The notes under the pieces were generated by a model that worked only from the letters and a program-made list of their open reading frames with translations, was not told the origin of the DNA and made no database searches. Below are positions 1 to 8,264 of a DNA stretch of 64,000 nt, piece by piece (position 1 is the first letter of the stretch; each line of letters opens with the position of its first letter). The stretch covers positions 1 to 64,000 of the forward strand of contig JAGYKL010000005.1 in NCBI GenBank assembly GCA_018401705.1. The letters run 5' to 3'. Position numbers and translations under genes: made by a program. This DNA is from Bacteroidia bacterium. GTDB taxonomy: Bacteria; Bacteroidota; Bacteroidia; M30B66.

Positions 1-102
1 GGATTTATTTTTAGACTGTTTTTGCGTCACTTCTATTGTCCGAATTTCAGTCATAACTTTGTCAAAATAAAAAGCCTACTACTTCACTCGGCTGAAAACA
101 TG

Positions 103-110
103 TAGGTTTG
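103..110 (+). promoter_or_regulatory. -7 promoter box, ABC exporter
   Basis: TAGGTTTG matches the Bacteroidota -7 consensus TAnnTTTG. It lies 11 bases upstream of the ATG at 122. No clear TTTG -33 element is seen at the expected spacing, so this rests on the -7 box alone. Confidence 0.45.
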
Positions 111-121
111 TAACCAATATC

Positions 122-1927
122 ATGGCACGCAAAACAACAAGCGAAGAATTACCTAAAGCTAAACTCACAAAAACATCCCTTCAAAAGGCTACCCGCTTGT
201 TCGGTTACCTTCGCCCCGACAGGGGAAAATACTTTGCAGGGCTCATTTTTTTGGCACTAACCTCGGCTACAGCTCTTGCATTTCCAATGCTTATAGGCGA
301 CCTAGTTAACGGCGCAGATGCAGAATCGGCAGCAAAAAACATAAACTCAAGAGCACTATTGCTCATCGGAATACTTGCCGCTCAAGCAGTGTTTTCATTC
401 TTTAGAATTTATCTCTTTGCCCAAACTACAGAAAACACCTTGGTTAGGTTGCGTCAAGATTTGTACAGCCATCTCATTAGCTTACCAATGTCATTCTTCA
501 CACAAAACCGTGTGGGAGAAATAAACAGTAGGATTTCGGCTGATATTACCCAGATTCAAGACACATTTACCACTACCCTTGCTGAGTTTTTAAGACAGCT
601 AATTCTAATTGTAGGTGGTCTTATATTTATAACCGTAATTTCCCCTCAATTGACTTTGTTTATGTTAGCCCTCATTCCGGCTATTGTAATTGTAGGGATT
701 TTCTTCGGTAGATACATTCGTAAGATAAGTCGCCAAGTGCAGGATACAGTTGCCGAATCTAATACTATAGTTCAGGAAACAATGCAAGGCATTGTGAATG
801 TAAAAGCTTTTGCCAATGAATTTCTAGAGCTCAAGCGCTATCGTAAATCGATAAAAGAAATAGCTGTACTTTCTCTTAAATCAGCATTTTCCCGAGGTCT
901 TTTTGCGTCGTTTATAATACTTGCCTTATTTGGTGCAATTGTAGGAATTGTTTGGTATGCCACACACCTGCTCCAAAGCGGCGAAATTACATTTGGAGAG
1001 GTGATTTCATTTGTTATTTACACATCATTTATTGGAGCATCTATAGGCGGAATTGCTGAATTATACGCTCAAATTCAAAAAGCAGTTGGCTCAACTGAAA
1101 GAATTTTTGAAATCATGGACCAAGCTCCGGAAAATATTGAACTTGAAAATCAATCATCATCAATCAAACGCCTGCATGGAGCTGTAAAATTTGACCACGT
1201 TCATTTTTCTTATCCTTCGAGAAAGGAATTAACTGTATTGAATGATATTAGTTTTGAAGCCAAAGCCGGGGAGCGCATCGCCATTGTTGGACCATCAGGA
1301 GCCGGAAAATCTACAATAACTCAGCTATTATTACGGTTTTACGAACCTGATAGTGGAAAAATATTGATTGACGATAGACTTGCGTCTGATTACACCTTAA
1401 CAGAATTGCGAAATCACATGGCAATTGTTCCTCAGGATGTTCTTTTGTTTGGAGGAAGCATTCGGGAAAATATCTTATACGGCAATCCAGATGCAACAGA
1501 GGATGAAATTATTCAAGCAGCAAAAAAAGCAAATGCGCATGACTTTATAATTGGGTTCCCAGAATCGTATGATACACTAGTTGGTGAAAGGGGAATTACT
1601 TTATCAGGTGGACAACGCCAAAGAATTGCAATTGCAAGAGCTGTATTGAAAGACCCATCGATTCTTATTCTTGATGAAGCTACTTCATCACTCGACTCTG
1701 AGTCGGAAAGGCTGGTGCAAGATGCTCTTGAACAACTCATGATTGGAAGAACAAGCTTTATTGTAGCACATCGGCTTTCAACAATTAGAAATGCCGATAG
1801 AATTTTGGTAATAGATAGAGGCGTTGTAACAGAAACGGGCACTCACAACGAGCTAATAGCCATAGAAGATGGTATTTATGCCAATCTTTCGAAACTTCAA
1901 TACGATGTTAGACAACCCCTTGTTTAA
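122..1927 (+). CDS. ABC exporter, fused permease and ATPase (MsbA-like)
   Basis: This is a type IV ABC half-transporter that works as a homodimer in the inner membrane and exports a lipid, drug or peptide; the substrate cannot be read from sequence. The membrane domain covers about residues 35-320 with six hydrophobic segments. The nucleotide-binding domain is complete: Walker A GPSGAGKST (390-398), Q-loop Q438, signature LSGGQ (494-498), Walker B ILILDE (514-519) and H-loop H550. The length of 601 aa is usual for the family. The start at 122 is supported by the -7 box at 103-110. It is followed after 178 bp by a second ABC gene whose ATPase is eroded, and the contrast is useful. Lipid-A flippase MsbA is one possibility, but a general multidrug exporter fits equally well. 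Confidence 0.9.
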   Translation: MARKTTSEELPKAKLTKTSLQKATRLFGYLRPDRGKYFAGLIFLALTSATALAFPMLIGDLVNGADAESAAKNINSRALLLIGILAAQAVFSFFRIYLFAQTTENTLVRLRQDLYSHLISLPMSFFTQNRVGEINSRISADITQIQDTFTTTLAEFLRQLILIVGGLIFITVISPQLTLFMLALIPAIVIVGIFFGRYIRKISRQVQDTVAESNTIVQETMQGIVNVKAFANEFLELKRYRKSIKEIAVLSLKSAFSRGLFASFIILALFGAIVGIVWYATHLLQSGEITFGEVISFVIYTSFIGASIGGIAELYAQIQKAVGSTERIFEIMDQAPENIELENQSSSIKRLHGAVKFDHVHFSYPSRKELTVLNDISFEAKAGERIAIVGPSGAGKSTITQLLLRFYEPDSGKILIDDRLASDYTLTELRNHMAIVPQDVLLFGGSIRENILYGNPDATEDEIIQAAKKANAHDFIIGFPESYDTLVGERGITLSGGQRQRIAIARAVLKDPSILILDEATSSLDSESERLVQDALEQLMIGRTSFIVAHRLSTIRNADRILVIDRGVVTETGTHNELIAIEDGIYANLSKLQYDVRQPLV

Positions 1928-2057
1928 CGTTAAACAGAAGCAACTATCCGCCTGAAAGGCTTAATATAAGCTACAACCAAGCAGCTGCAAGGCTTATTAT
2001 TTATTTTCAACAATCGTTTGTATAATAAAAAAATAAGGTTCGTTAAACAAAGTATGC

Positions 2058-2087
2058 TTTTGTTTCATTTCTTGGTGAGTATTTTTA
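2058..2087 (+). promoter_or_regulatory. Candidate promoter of the secretion operon
   Basis: TTTTG (2058-2062), 17 bases, then TATTTTTA (2080-2087) resembles a Bacteroidota -33/-7 pair. The -7 box departs from TAnnTTTG at its last base. It lies 18 bases before the ATG at 2106, in the 178 bp gap between the two ABC genes. Confidence 0.35.
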
Positions 2088-2105
2088 CAGTCGCAAAAAA
2101 GCTTA

Positions 2106-4343
2106 ATGAACACTACTTCTTTTATTCCAGCACTGGAAAAACTTTCAGATATTCTTCAAACAAATACCAACCGTTTGCAGTTGCGAAAAACGGTACACGA
2201 ACTCGATTTGAGAGAAGACAGCATCGAGGGCTTTATAAAGTCACTCATTGATTCAGCATCTTCTGCAAATTTAACTTTTGTTACTCAAGAATTTCTTCAT
2301 GATGAATTTCAACTGATTACAAAACAATTAAGCTTTCCTATTTTAGTTTTCTCTAAAGTGCCTTCTGTGCAAATGGTCATTTTATATGATTCTGGAGAAG
2401 GATTGCTAGCCTGGCGAATTACAAATGAAGAATCAATTGAAATAAGTTCATCTGAAATACCTGAATTACTAGAAAATTTACATAGCTATCAAACTCTAAA
2501 TTCGGCTTACCAACACGCTTCACAAGGCAATATGCAAGAAGATGAAGAAACAGTTTTTTGCCTTGCTCCTGTTGAATTAAAATCAATGTTTGGTAAAGAC
2601 ATTGTTGACGACGAAGCTCCCGATTATACACCCGTTGCACGTTTCTGGAAATTTGTAACGTCTGAAAGAAAGAATATCATATACATATATGTGTACGCCC
2701 TAATTATTGGAATAATAAACCTTTCACTTCCTCTTGGAATTCAAGCAATTATTGGACGTATTTCAGGAGGCTTGCTTTTCGACGGTGTTGTTGTTCTTAT
2801 TGTTTTTGTGATTCTGGGAATACTAATAGCAGGCGGATTACAAATCATGCAGATTTACTTAGTTGAGATTCTGCAGAGAAGAATTTTTGCAAAAGCTGCA
2901 TTTGAATTTGCATTCAGAATACCTCGAATCAAGACCGAAGCATTGCTTTCTACTTACCCTCCCGAACTAATGAACCGTTTTTTTGATGTTCTTACTTTGC
3001 AAAAAGGATTCTCAAAAGTACTGCTTGACCTTACTACAGCCAGTTTGCAAATAATTTTCGGCTTAATGCTTTTAGCATTTTATCATACTTCATTTGTGTT
3101 CTTCGGACTATTTCTCCTGTTTGTAATGCTTGTTGTTTTTAGATTAACAGGTCCAAAGGGTTTGCAAACAAGCCTTAAAGAGTCGAAATACAAATATGCT
3201 TTAGTGGCTTGGCTTGAAGAATTAAGCAGAACTATGCGCACTTTCAAGCTAGCTGGCTATTCGTCTCTACCAATTGACAGAACAGATGAGCATGTAGACA
3301 AATATTTATATGCTAGAAAATCGCATTTCAAAGTGCTTCTAAATCAGTTTATAACCATTACTCTTTTCAAATTACTAGTTACTGGGGGGACTTTAATAAT
3401 TGGTTGTTTATTGGTTGTGAACCGTGAAATTACTTTAGGTCAGTTCGTAGCTTCAGAAATCGTAATCATCCTAATTTTAGGAGCCGTTGAGAAAATAGTA
3501 CTAAACATGGATACTATTTACGATGTGCTCACAGCTGTTGAAAAAGTTGGCCAGGTTACAGATTTACCCCTAGATGATTCAAATGGAATTTGTCTATCGC
3601 AAAAAACGGTGGAAAATGGAATAACTCTAAAGTTAGAAGATCTTTCCTTTAGCTATCCAGGTATGGAGAAGCCGATTCTAAATAAAATCAATCTTGAAAT
3701 AAAGCCAGGAGAGCGAGTTTGTATATCAGGCGTTAACGGTTCGGGCAAATCAACATTATCTTCTATTATTTCCGGTATCCTAACTGATTACAAAGGCTTG
3801 GCTACAATTAATGGAATTCCACTTAAGAACATAAGAAACTCAGATTTACACGAGCTAATAGGTGGCAACGCTGTTCAAGAAGAAATTTTCCAAGGAACTA
3901 TTGATGAAAATATTCGCATTGGCAATAAGTCAATTCGACATGAGGATGTTGCAGAAGCCCTTTCAAAAGCAGGATTGCTAAACACAATAAACAAACTACC
4001 TCAAGGAATCTATACACGAATATTGCCTGGTGGCAAAGGCTTGGCTAAATCTGTGGTTAGAAAACTACAATTGGCAAGAACATTCGCTTCTAAACCTAAG
4101 CTATTACTGTTTAACGACCTATTCGATAATATTGAAAGAAGTGAAAAACTTAGATTGGTAGCTTCGGTCTGCTCTTCATGTTTTCCTGAATCTGTCATTG
4201 CTTTCTCAACAGACATAAATGTTATGAAAAGCTGCGACAGAGTTATCATTCTATCAGAGGGAAGCATTGTAGCTCAAGGCAGCTTTGACGAAATTCAAAG
4301 CCATGAAATAATGCAAATTATTAACCCATCAAACGACCTTTAA
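2106..4343 (+). CDS. Type-I-secretion-like ABC protein with degenerate ATPase motifs
   Basis: This is the inner-membrane ABC component of a tripartite exporter, followed directly by HlyD and TolC genes. Residues 1-185 are cytosolic and may be a remnant C39-like domain; I see no catalytic Cys/His. Membrane segments lie at about 190-215, 225-255, 305-345 and 410-460. Walker A is intact (GVNGSGKST, 542-550), and Q591 can serve as the Q-loop. The rest is altered: LPGGK replaces LSGGQ (640-644), Walker B ends in FND (669-671), so the usual Asp-Glu is Asn-Asp, and the H-loop region reads IAFSTD with no His. ATP may still bind, but hydrolysis should be weak by the usual rules. The reading frame is undamaged, so this is not decay by frameshift. 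The ATG at 2106 gives 745 aa, typical of secretion ABC proteins. Confidence 0.85.
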   Translation: MNTTSFIPALEKLSDILQTNTNRLQLRKTVHELDLREDSIEGFIKSLIDSASSANLTFVTQEFLHDEFQLITKQLSFPILVFSKVPSVQMVILYDSGEGLLAWRITNEESIEISSSEIPELLENLHSYQTLNSAYQHASQGNMQEDEETVFCLAPVELKSMFGKDIVDDEAPDYTPVARFWKFVTSERKNIIYIYVYALIIGIINLSLPLGIQAIIGRISGGLLFDGVVVLIVFVILGILIAGGLQIMQIYLVEILQRRIFAKAAFEFAFRIPRIKTEALLSTYPPELMNRFFDVLTLQKGFSKVLLDLTTASLQIIFGLMLLAFYHTSFVFFGLFLLFVMLVVFRLTGPKGLQTSLKESKYKYALVAWLEELSRTMRTFKLAGYSSLPIDRTDEHVDKYLYARKSHFKVLLNQFITITLFKLLVTGGTLIIGCLLVVNREITLGQFVASEIVIILILGAVEKIVLNMDTIYDVLTAVEKVGQVTDLPLDDSNGICLSQKTVENGITLKLEDLSFSYPGMEKPILNKINLEIKPGERVCISGVNGSGKSTLSSIISGILTDYKGLATINGIPLKNIRNSDLHELIGGNAVQEEIFQGTIDENIRIGNKSIRHEDVAEALSKAGLLNTINKLPQGIYTRILPGGKGLAKSVVRKLQLARTFASKPKLLLFNDLFDNIERSEKLRLVASVCSSCFPESVIAFSTDINVMKSCDRVIILSEGSIVAQGSFDEIQSHEIMQIINPSNDL

Positions 4344-4344
4344 G

Positions 4345-5715
4345 ATGCTGCATATTTCTCCCAACTCTGTTGAAAAACAAATTGATAAAAGCAAGCTTTA
4401 TTCGATAAGACTGGTAAGCACCCCAAAGTCAGGAAAGCTTGTAACATATTGGTTAATAGGCATTTTATTATTGCTAGTTATCATCCTTTTTGTTCCATGG
4501 CAGCAAAACGTAAGTGGTAAAGGGCAGTTAACAGCTCTTTCACCGCAGGAAAGACCACAAACTATTCAATCTCCAATTGCTGGTAGAATAGACAAATGGA
4601 ATGTTCAAGAAGGTCAATTTGTTAAGAAAGGAGATACTATTCTTGTTATAACCGAGATCAAGGAGAAATTCCTAGATCCTGATTTACTTCCTCGATTGCA
4701 AGAACAAGTTGGAGCTAAAGAAGGAGTAATTCGTTCAACAATCGATAAAGCAGATGCCCTAACTTCCCAAATTTCTGCACTTGCACAAGGTCTAAAGCTC
4801 AAATTACAACAAGCTGAAAATAAAGTGATTCAGGCAAGGCTTAAAGTAAAGTCTGACTCAATTGATTTGGTTGCGGAAACAATTAACTATTCTATTGCAG
4901 ATACTCAGCTCACGCTGGGAAATACAATGTTCAATAAAGGTTTAATTTCACTTACCGATTTCCAAAAGCGTCAAGAGAAATACCAAAGTTCAACAGCAAA
5001 GCTTATTTCTCAGGAAAACAAACTATTAGACTCGAAAAATTCATTGCTTAATGCTCAAATTGAGCTGAATTCGATTCGAGCCGACTATCAAGAAAAGTCT
5101 GCAAAAGCAGAAAGCGACAGAAGCGCTACAATTGCATATGTCGCTGAAGCTGAAGGAGATTTAGCTAAACTCGAAAATGAGTATTCTAGCATGCTCGTTA
5201 GAAATACTTTTTACACAATTAAAGCTCCTCAAGATGGATTTGTAGTTCGAGCAGTAAGAGTTGGTATTGGTGAAAACATAAAAGAAGGTGAGCCAATTAT
5301 AACCATCATGCCGTCAAACCCAAAAATGGCTGTCGAAATGTATGTTAAGGCGATGGATACTCCTTTATTAAAGCAGGGCCAAAAAGTAAGAGTTCAATTT
5401 GATGGTTGGCCAGCAATTGTTTTTGCAGGATGGCCAAATGTTAGTGTTGGTACTTTTGGAGGAGTAATTCAAGTTGTAGACTTTGTTGAAAGTGCAAATG
5501 GTAGTTTCAGAGTCTTAATTGTTCCAGACCAAGATGATGAACCTTGGCCTACTCAGCTTAGAATGGGCTCAGGTGCATTTGGCTGGGCAATGCTAGACAA
5601 TGTTCCTATCTGGTTTGAAATCTGGCGACAGCTAAATGGCTTCCCTCCTAACCTTCAGGATGGCACAATTAATCCTATGTCTGCATCAGGATATCAATCT
5701 GAAAAAGGAAAATAA
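4345..5715 (+). CDS. HlyD-family periplasmic adaptor
   Basis: This membrane fusion protein links the ABC protein to the outer-membrane channel. It has one N-terminal membrane anchor (about 34-51), a first lipoyl half-motif (73-106, with SPIAGRI), a long coiled-coil hairpin (about 115-285) and a second lipoyl half (290-325, APQDGFV), then a beta-barrel C-terminus. It begins one base after the stop of the ABC gene and is followed after 3 bases by the TolC gene, so the three are co-transcribed. The length of 456 aa suits the family. A type I secretion or bacteriocin-type adaptor is more likely than an RND adaptor, because the N-terminal anchor is not a lipoprotein signal and the partner is an ABC protein. 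Confidence 0.9.
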   Translation: MLHISPNSVEKQIDKSKLYSIRLVSTPKSGKLVTYWLIGILLLLVIILFVPWQQNVSGKGQLTALSPQERPQTIQSPIAGRIDKWNVQEGQFVKKGDTILVITEIKEKFLDPDLLPRLQEQVGAKEGVIRSTIDKADALTSQISALAQGLKLKLQQAENKVIQARLKVKSDSIDLVAETINYSIADTQLTLGNTMFNKGLISLTDFQKRQEKYQSSTAKLISQENKLLDSKNSLLNAQIELNSIRADYQEKSAKAESDRSATIAYVAEAEGDLAKLENEYSSMLVRNTFYTIKAPQDGFVVRAVRVGIGENIKEGEPIITIMPSNPKMAVEMYVKAMDTPLLKQGQKVRVQFDGWPAIVFAGWPNVSVGTFGGVIQVVDFVESANGSFRVLIVPDQDDEPWPTQLRMGSGAFGWAMLDNVPIWFEIWRQLNGFPPNLQDGTINPMSASGYQSEKGK

Positions 5716-5718
5716 GTA

Positions 5719-7122
5719 ATGAAAAATCTTTTCAGTTTACTTGTTGCTTTAGTCATTCATTTGAATGTATTCGCTCAAAAAGATAGCATATTCTCCTTAA
5801 GTGAACTATATTCGTTGGTAATGACCAATCACCCTGTTGCAAAGCAGGCGGAATTGTTACCTGAACAGGCAAGATTCGAGATAAGAGCAGCTAGGGGAGC
5901 TTTCGATCCTAAATTGATGCTTCAATTCGACGAAAAAGAATTTGACCAAAAGAGGTATTGGAATAATATGAATTCCATGTTAAAGGTTCCTGCATGGATT
6001 GGCGAATTTAAAGGGGGGGTCGAAAGAAACAGAGGTAATTTCATCAGTGCTTCTGACAACACACCTATTTCGGGATTGGTTTCTGCAGGTTATTCTTTAC
6101 CGCTTGGCGCGGGATTATTAATCGACGAGAGAAGAAGTACGCTGAGACAAGCTCAGCTTATGGAAGAAATCAGCATTGCTGAAAAGTTAAAGGTGATTAA
6201 CAAATTACTTCTCGAAGTTGCAGTTGATTACTGGAACTGGTATCTGGCATATAGGCAGCTTATTTTTATTGAGGAAGCTTATGATTTAGCGAGTGTACGT
6301 TTTGATGCTGTTAGAGAGATGACTGCATACGGAAGTCAATCGGGCTTAGACACCGTAGAGGCATTTTCAAATTTGGCTTTGAGGGATGTTCAATTACTTC
6401 AGGCAAGTCTTAACTTTAAAAATTCGGGTCTAGTGCTTTCAAATCACATTTGGGATCCAGACGGCTTGCCAATGTTATTAGATAGCTTGTATGTGCCACA
6501 AGAATTAAATCGAAAAAACAGAACAATAAATAGTGCTTTACTAGATACACTGAAGAATCAGGCCATTTCAAGACATCCTGATTTGATAAAGCTTGATGCA
6601 AAAATTTCGCAGCTAGATATTGAACGAAGATTTCGTCAAGAAATGCTAAAGCCAACTATTAACTTAGATTATAACTTCCTTCAGTCGGGCCTTGGCGACA
6701 TTCCTACAAATAATGGACTCTTTTTAAGCAATTATAAATTCGGATTAAGCTTAGGAATGCCATTACTGTTGAGAAAAGAAAGAGGAAAACTTCAAAGTAC
6801 AAAAGTTAAACTAAGTCTTGCTGAGTTAGAACTAATAAACCGAAGAAGAAATGTTGAAACAGAAGTTATTACAAGGTTTAATGAGGTAAAAAACCTTGAA
6901 GAACTTTTAAGCAGGCAGGATTTAGTTTTAAACGCATACAGAACTTTAGTTTTAGGAGAACAAGAAAAATTTAGAAATGGCGAAAGTTCCGTATTCATTA
7001 TCAATGCCAGAGAGAGTAAACTAGTTGAAGCTGGTATGAAGCTGGCTGAATTTGAGTCTAAATTTGCAAAATCAATTGCTTACCTTTATTGGGCTTCAGG
7101 CTTATCCGAAGCTAATAATTAA
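5719..7122 (+). CDS. TolC-family outer-membrane efflux protein
   Basis: This is the outer-membrane channel of the preceding ABC/HlyD exporter. A Sec signal peptide ends at about residue 20 (VFAQ). The mature part is rich in long amphipathic helices and has the two-fold repeat look of the family (about 40-240 and 270-460), without strong membrane helices. The length is 467 aa. It follows the HlyD gene by 3 bases and precedes a GNAT gene by 2 bases, all in one operon. TolC proteins diverge widely, so the call rests on helix pattern, signal peptide and operon position. Confidence 0.85.
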   Translation: MKNLFSLLVALVIHLNVFAQKDSIFSLSELYSLVMTNHPVAKQAELLPEQARFEIRAARGAFDPKLMLQFDEKEFDQKRYWNNMNSMLKVPAWIGEFKGGVERNRGNFISASDNTPISGLVSAGYSLPLGAGLLIDERRSTLRQAQLMEEISIAEKLKVINKLLLEVAVDYWNWYLAYRQLIFIEEAYDLASVRFDAVREMTAYGSQSGLDTVEAFSNLALRDVQLLQASLNFKNSGLVLSNHIWDPDGLPMLLDSLYVPQELNRKNRTINSALLDTLKNQAISRHPDLIKLDAKISQLDIERRFRQEMLKPTINLDYNFLQSGLGDIPTNNGLFLSNYKFGLSLGMPLLLRKERGKLQSTKVKLSLAELELINRRRNVETEVITRFNEVKNLEELLSRQDLVLNAYRTLVLGEQEKFRNGESSVFIINARESKLVEAGMKLAEFESKFAKSIAYLYWASGLSEANN

Positions 7123-7124
7123 AT

Positions 7125-7574
7125 ATGGCTAACTGGCGCATAATTCCACCATCCAATGCAGAAGAATGGGATAAAATGTATGCCCTTCGATATTCTGTAT
7201 TAAGAGAACCTTGGGGAGAACCCAAGGGATCTGAAAAGGCTTCTGATGACAAGCTTTCTATTCATGCCATTGTGCTTGATAAACAAAATGAAGTAATTGC
7301 AACTTGCAGGGCACATAAATGTGGAGATAAGCAAGTTCAATTAAGATTTATGGCTGTTAGCACAAACCACAGAAATTTAGGAGTTGGAAAGGCAGTGTTG
7401 AAGTATATCGAAAAAAAGGCATGTGATACTTATGAGCCTGTTCATCAAATCATTTTGCATGCACGCGAGCCTGCGGTTAACTTTTACAAAGCTAATGGGT
7501 ATGTTGTTGTTTCTCCCTCCTATCTTCTTTTTAACAGCATACAACATTATCTCATGGCTAAAACTCTTATTTAA
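7125..7574 (+). CDS. GNAT-family N-acetyltransferase
   Basis: This 149-aa single-domain acetyltransferase is probably cytosolic. The acetyl-CoA loop is visible as RNLGVGKAV (residues about 84-92), followed by a helix and a C-terminal strand with the NFYKANGY motif typical of GNAT fold proteins. The acceptor is unknown. It starts 2 bases after the TolC stop, so it may act on the exporter's substrate or on a toxin or peptide handled by it; this is inference from position only. Confidence 0.8.
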   Translation: MANWRIIPPSNAEEWDKMYALRYSVLREPWGEPKGSEKASDDKLSIHAIVLDKQNEVIATCRAHKCGDKQVQLRFMAVSTNHRNLGVGKAVLKYIEKKACDTYEPVHQIILHAREPAVNFYKANGYVVVSPSYLLFNSIQHYLMAKTLI

Positions 7575-7637
7575 TAAATTTTCTGCTGAGGTTAAACCAA
7601 ATGAACGATATTTGTTCACTACTGAAAAAAATAAACT

Positions 7638-8096
7638 ATGATAAAATCTTTTTTAGCGGCAGCTGTCATGATAGTTTCATGTCTAACCGCAAATGCGCAA
7701 ACTGAAAAATCTGTAGCTCCTGCTCAGAAAAATGCAAGTGCTCAAAAACGTCAGATGTCTCCAGAAGATCGTGCCGTTCGTGTATTGAGAATGATGACTT
7801 CTAAAACCAATCTAACTGAAGCACAAACTGCTGAGGTTAAGCAAATACTTTTAGAAAGAGAGCAAGTAAAAGCCTCAGCTAGAAATGAAGATGGTACAAT
7901 GAATAAAGATAAAGCTGCTGATGTAAAAGCTGCTACACAAAAGGCAAATGAGAAACTACAAGCGGTGCTCACAGCTGAACAATGGACTAACTGGGAAAAC
8001 CACAAAGCTCAAATGAAAGAGAGAAGGGCTGCTAAAAAATCCGAACCAGGAAAAGAGCAGATAAACAGACCTGAAATGGAAGAAGATTTTTATTGA
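7638..8096 (+). CDS. Small secreted helical protein, Spy-like
   Basis: This 152-aa protein has a clear Sec signal peptide (about 1-21, ending NANA-Q) and a charged, helical mature part rich in Ala, Lys, Glu and Gln. The segment LTEAQTAEVKQILLERE followed later by LTAEQWTNWENHK resembles the LTxxQ repeats of Spy/CpxP-like periplasmic proteins and related DUF4890 proteins of Bacteroidota, which act as chaperones or stress sensors. Only limited motif support can be seen. It lies 63 bp after the GNAT gene and may be transcribed separately. Confidence 0.65.
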   Translation: MIKSFLAAAVMIVSCLTANAQTEKSVAPAQKNASAQKRQMSPEDRAVRVLRMMTSKTNLTEAQTAEVKQILLEREQVKASARNEDGTMNKDKAADVKAATQKANEKLQAVLTAEQWTNWENHKAQMKERRAAKKSEPGKEQINRPEMEEDFY

Positions 8097-8192
8097 TTTA
8101 AATGGTATGAAATTCGCTCTATTAGTTACTTACTGAATTTAAAGTTAGTATGGTAATTACTGGAGAAATTAAACATAACGTTTGTAATATTT

Positions 8193-8264
8193 ATAAAGGA
8201 AGGAAACTTCGTACTTTTGACGTGAACATTTCACTGATGAATACGAGAAGTTTCCTTCCTTTAT
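8193..8264 (+). repeat. 18-bp perfect inverted repeat spanning a start codon
   Basis: The arms at 8193-8210 and 8247-8264 are exact reverse complements (AAAGGAAGGAAACTTC core). With a 2-base bulge the pairing extends to 8213/8242. The 36-base loop holds the ATG at 8237, and the right arm codes for part of the signal peptide. In mRNA this would be a strong hairpin with the start codon in its loop. A fold-back assembly artefact is the alternative. Confidence 0.8.

Noticed and set aside
2018-2251. Small plus-strand open frame at the start of the ABC gene
   Set aside because: It overlaps the well-supported ABC reading frame and has no motif or start signal of its own.
7638-8096. Cargo of the type-I-like exporter
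   Set aside because: The protein has an ordinary Sec signal peptide, so it does not need that exporter.
8150-8236. Upstream in-frame start for the WG-repeat gene
   Set aside because: It buries the signal peptide behind 29 charged residues and crosses the left arm of the inverted repeat.
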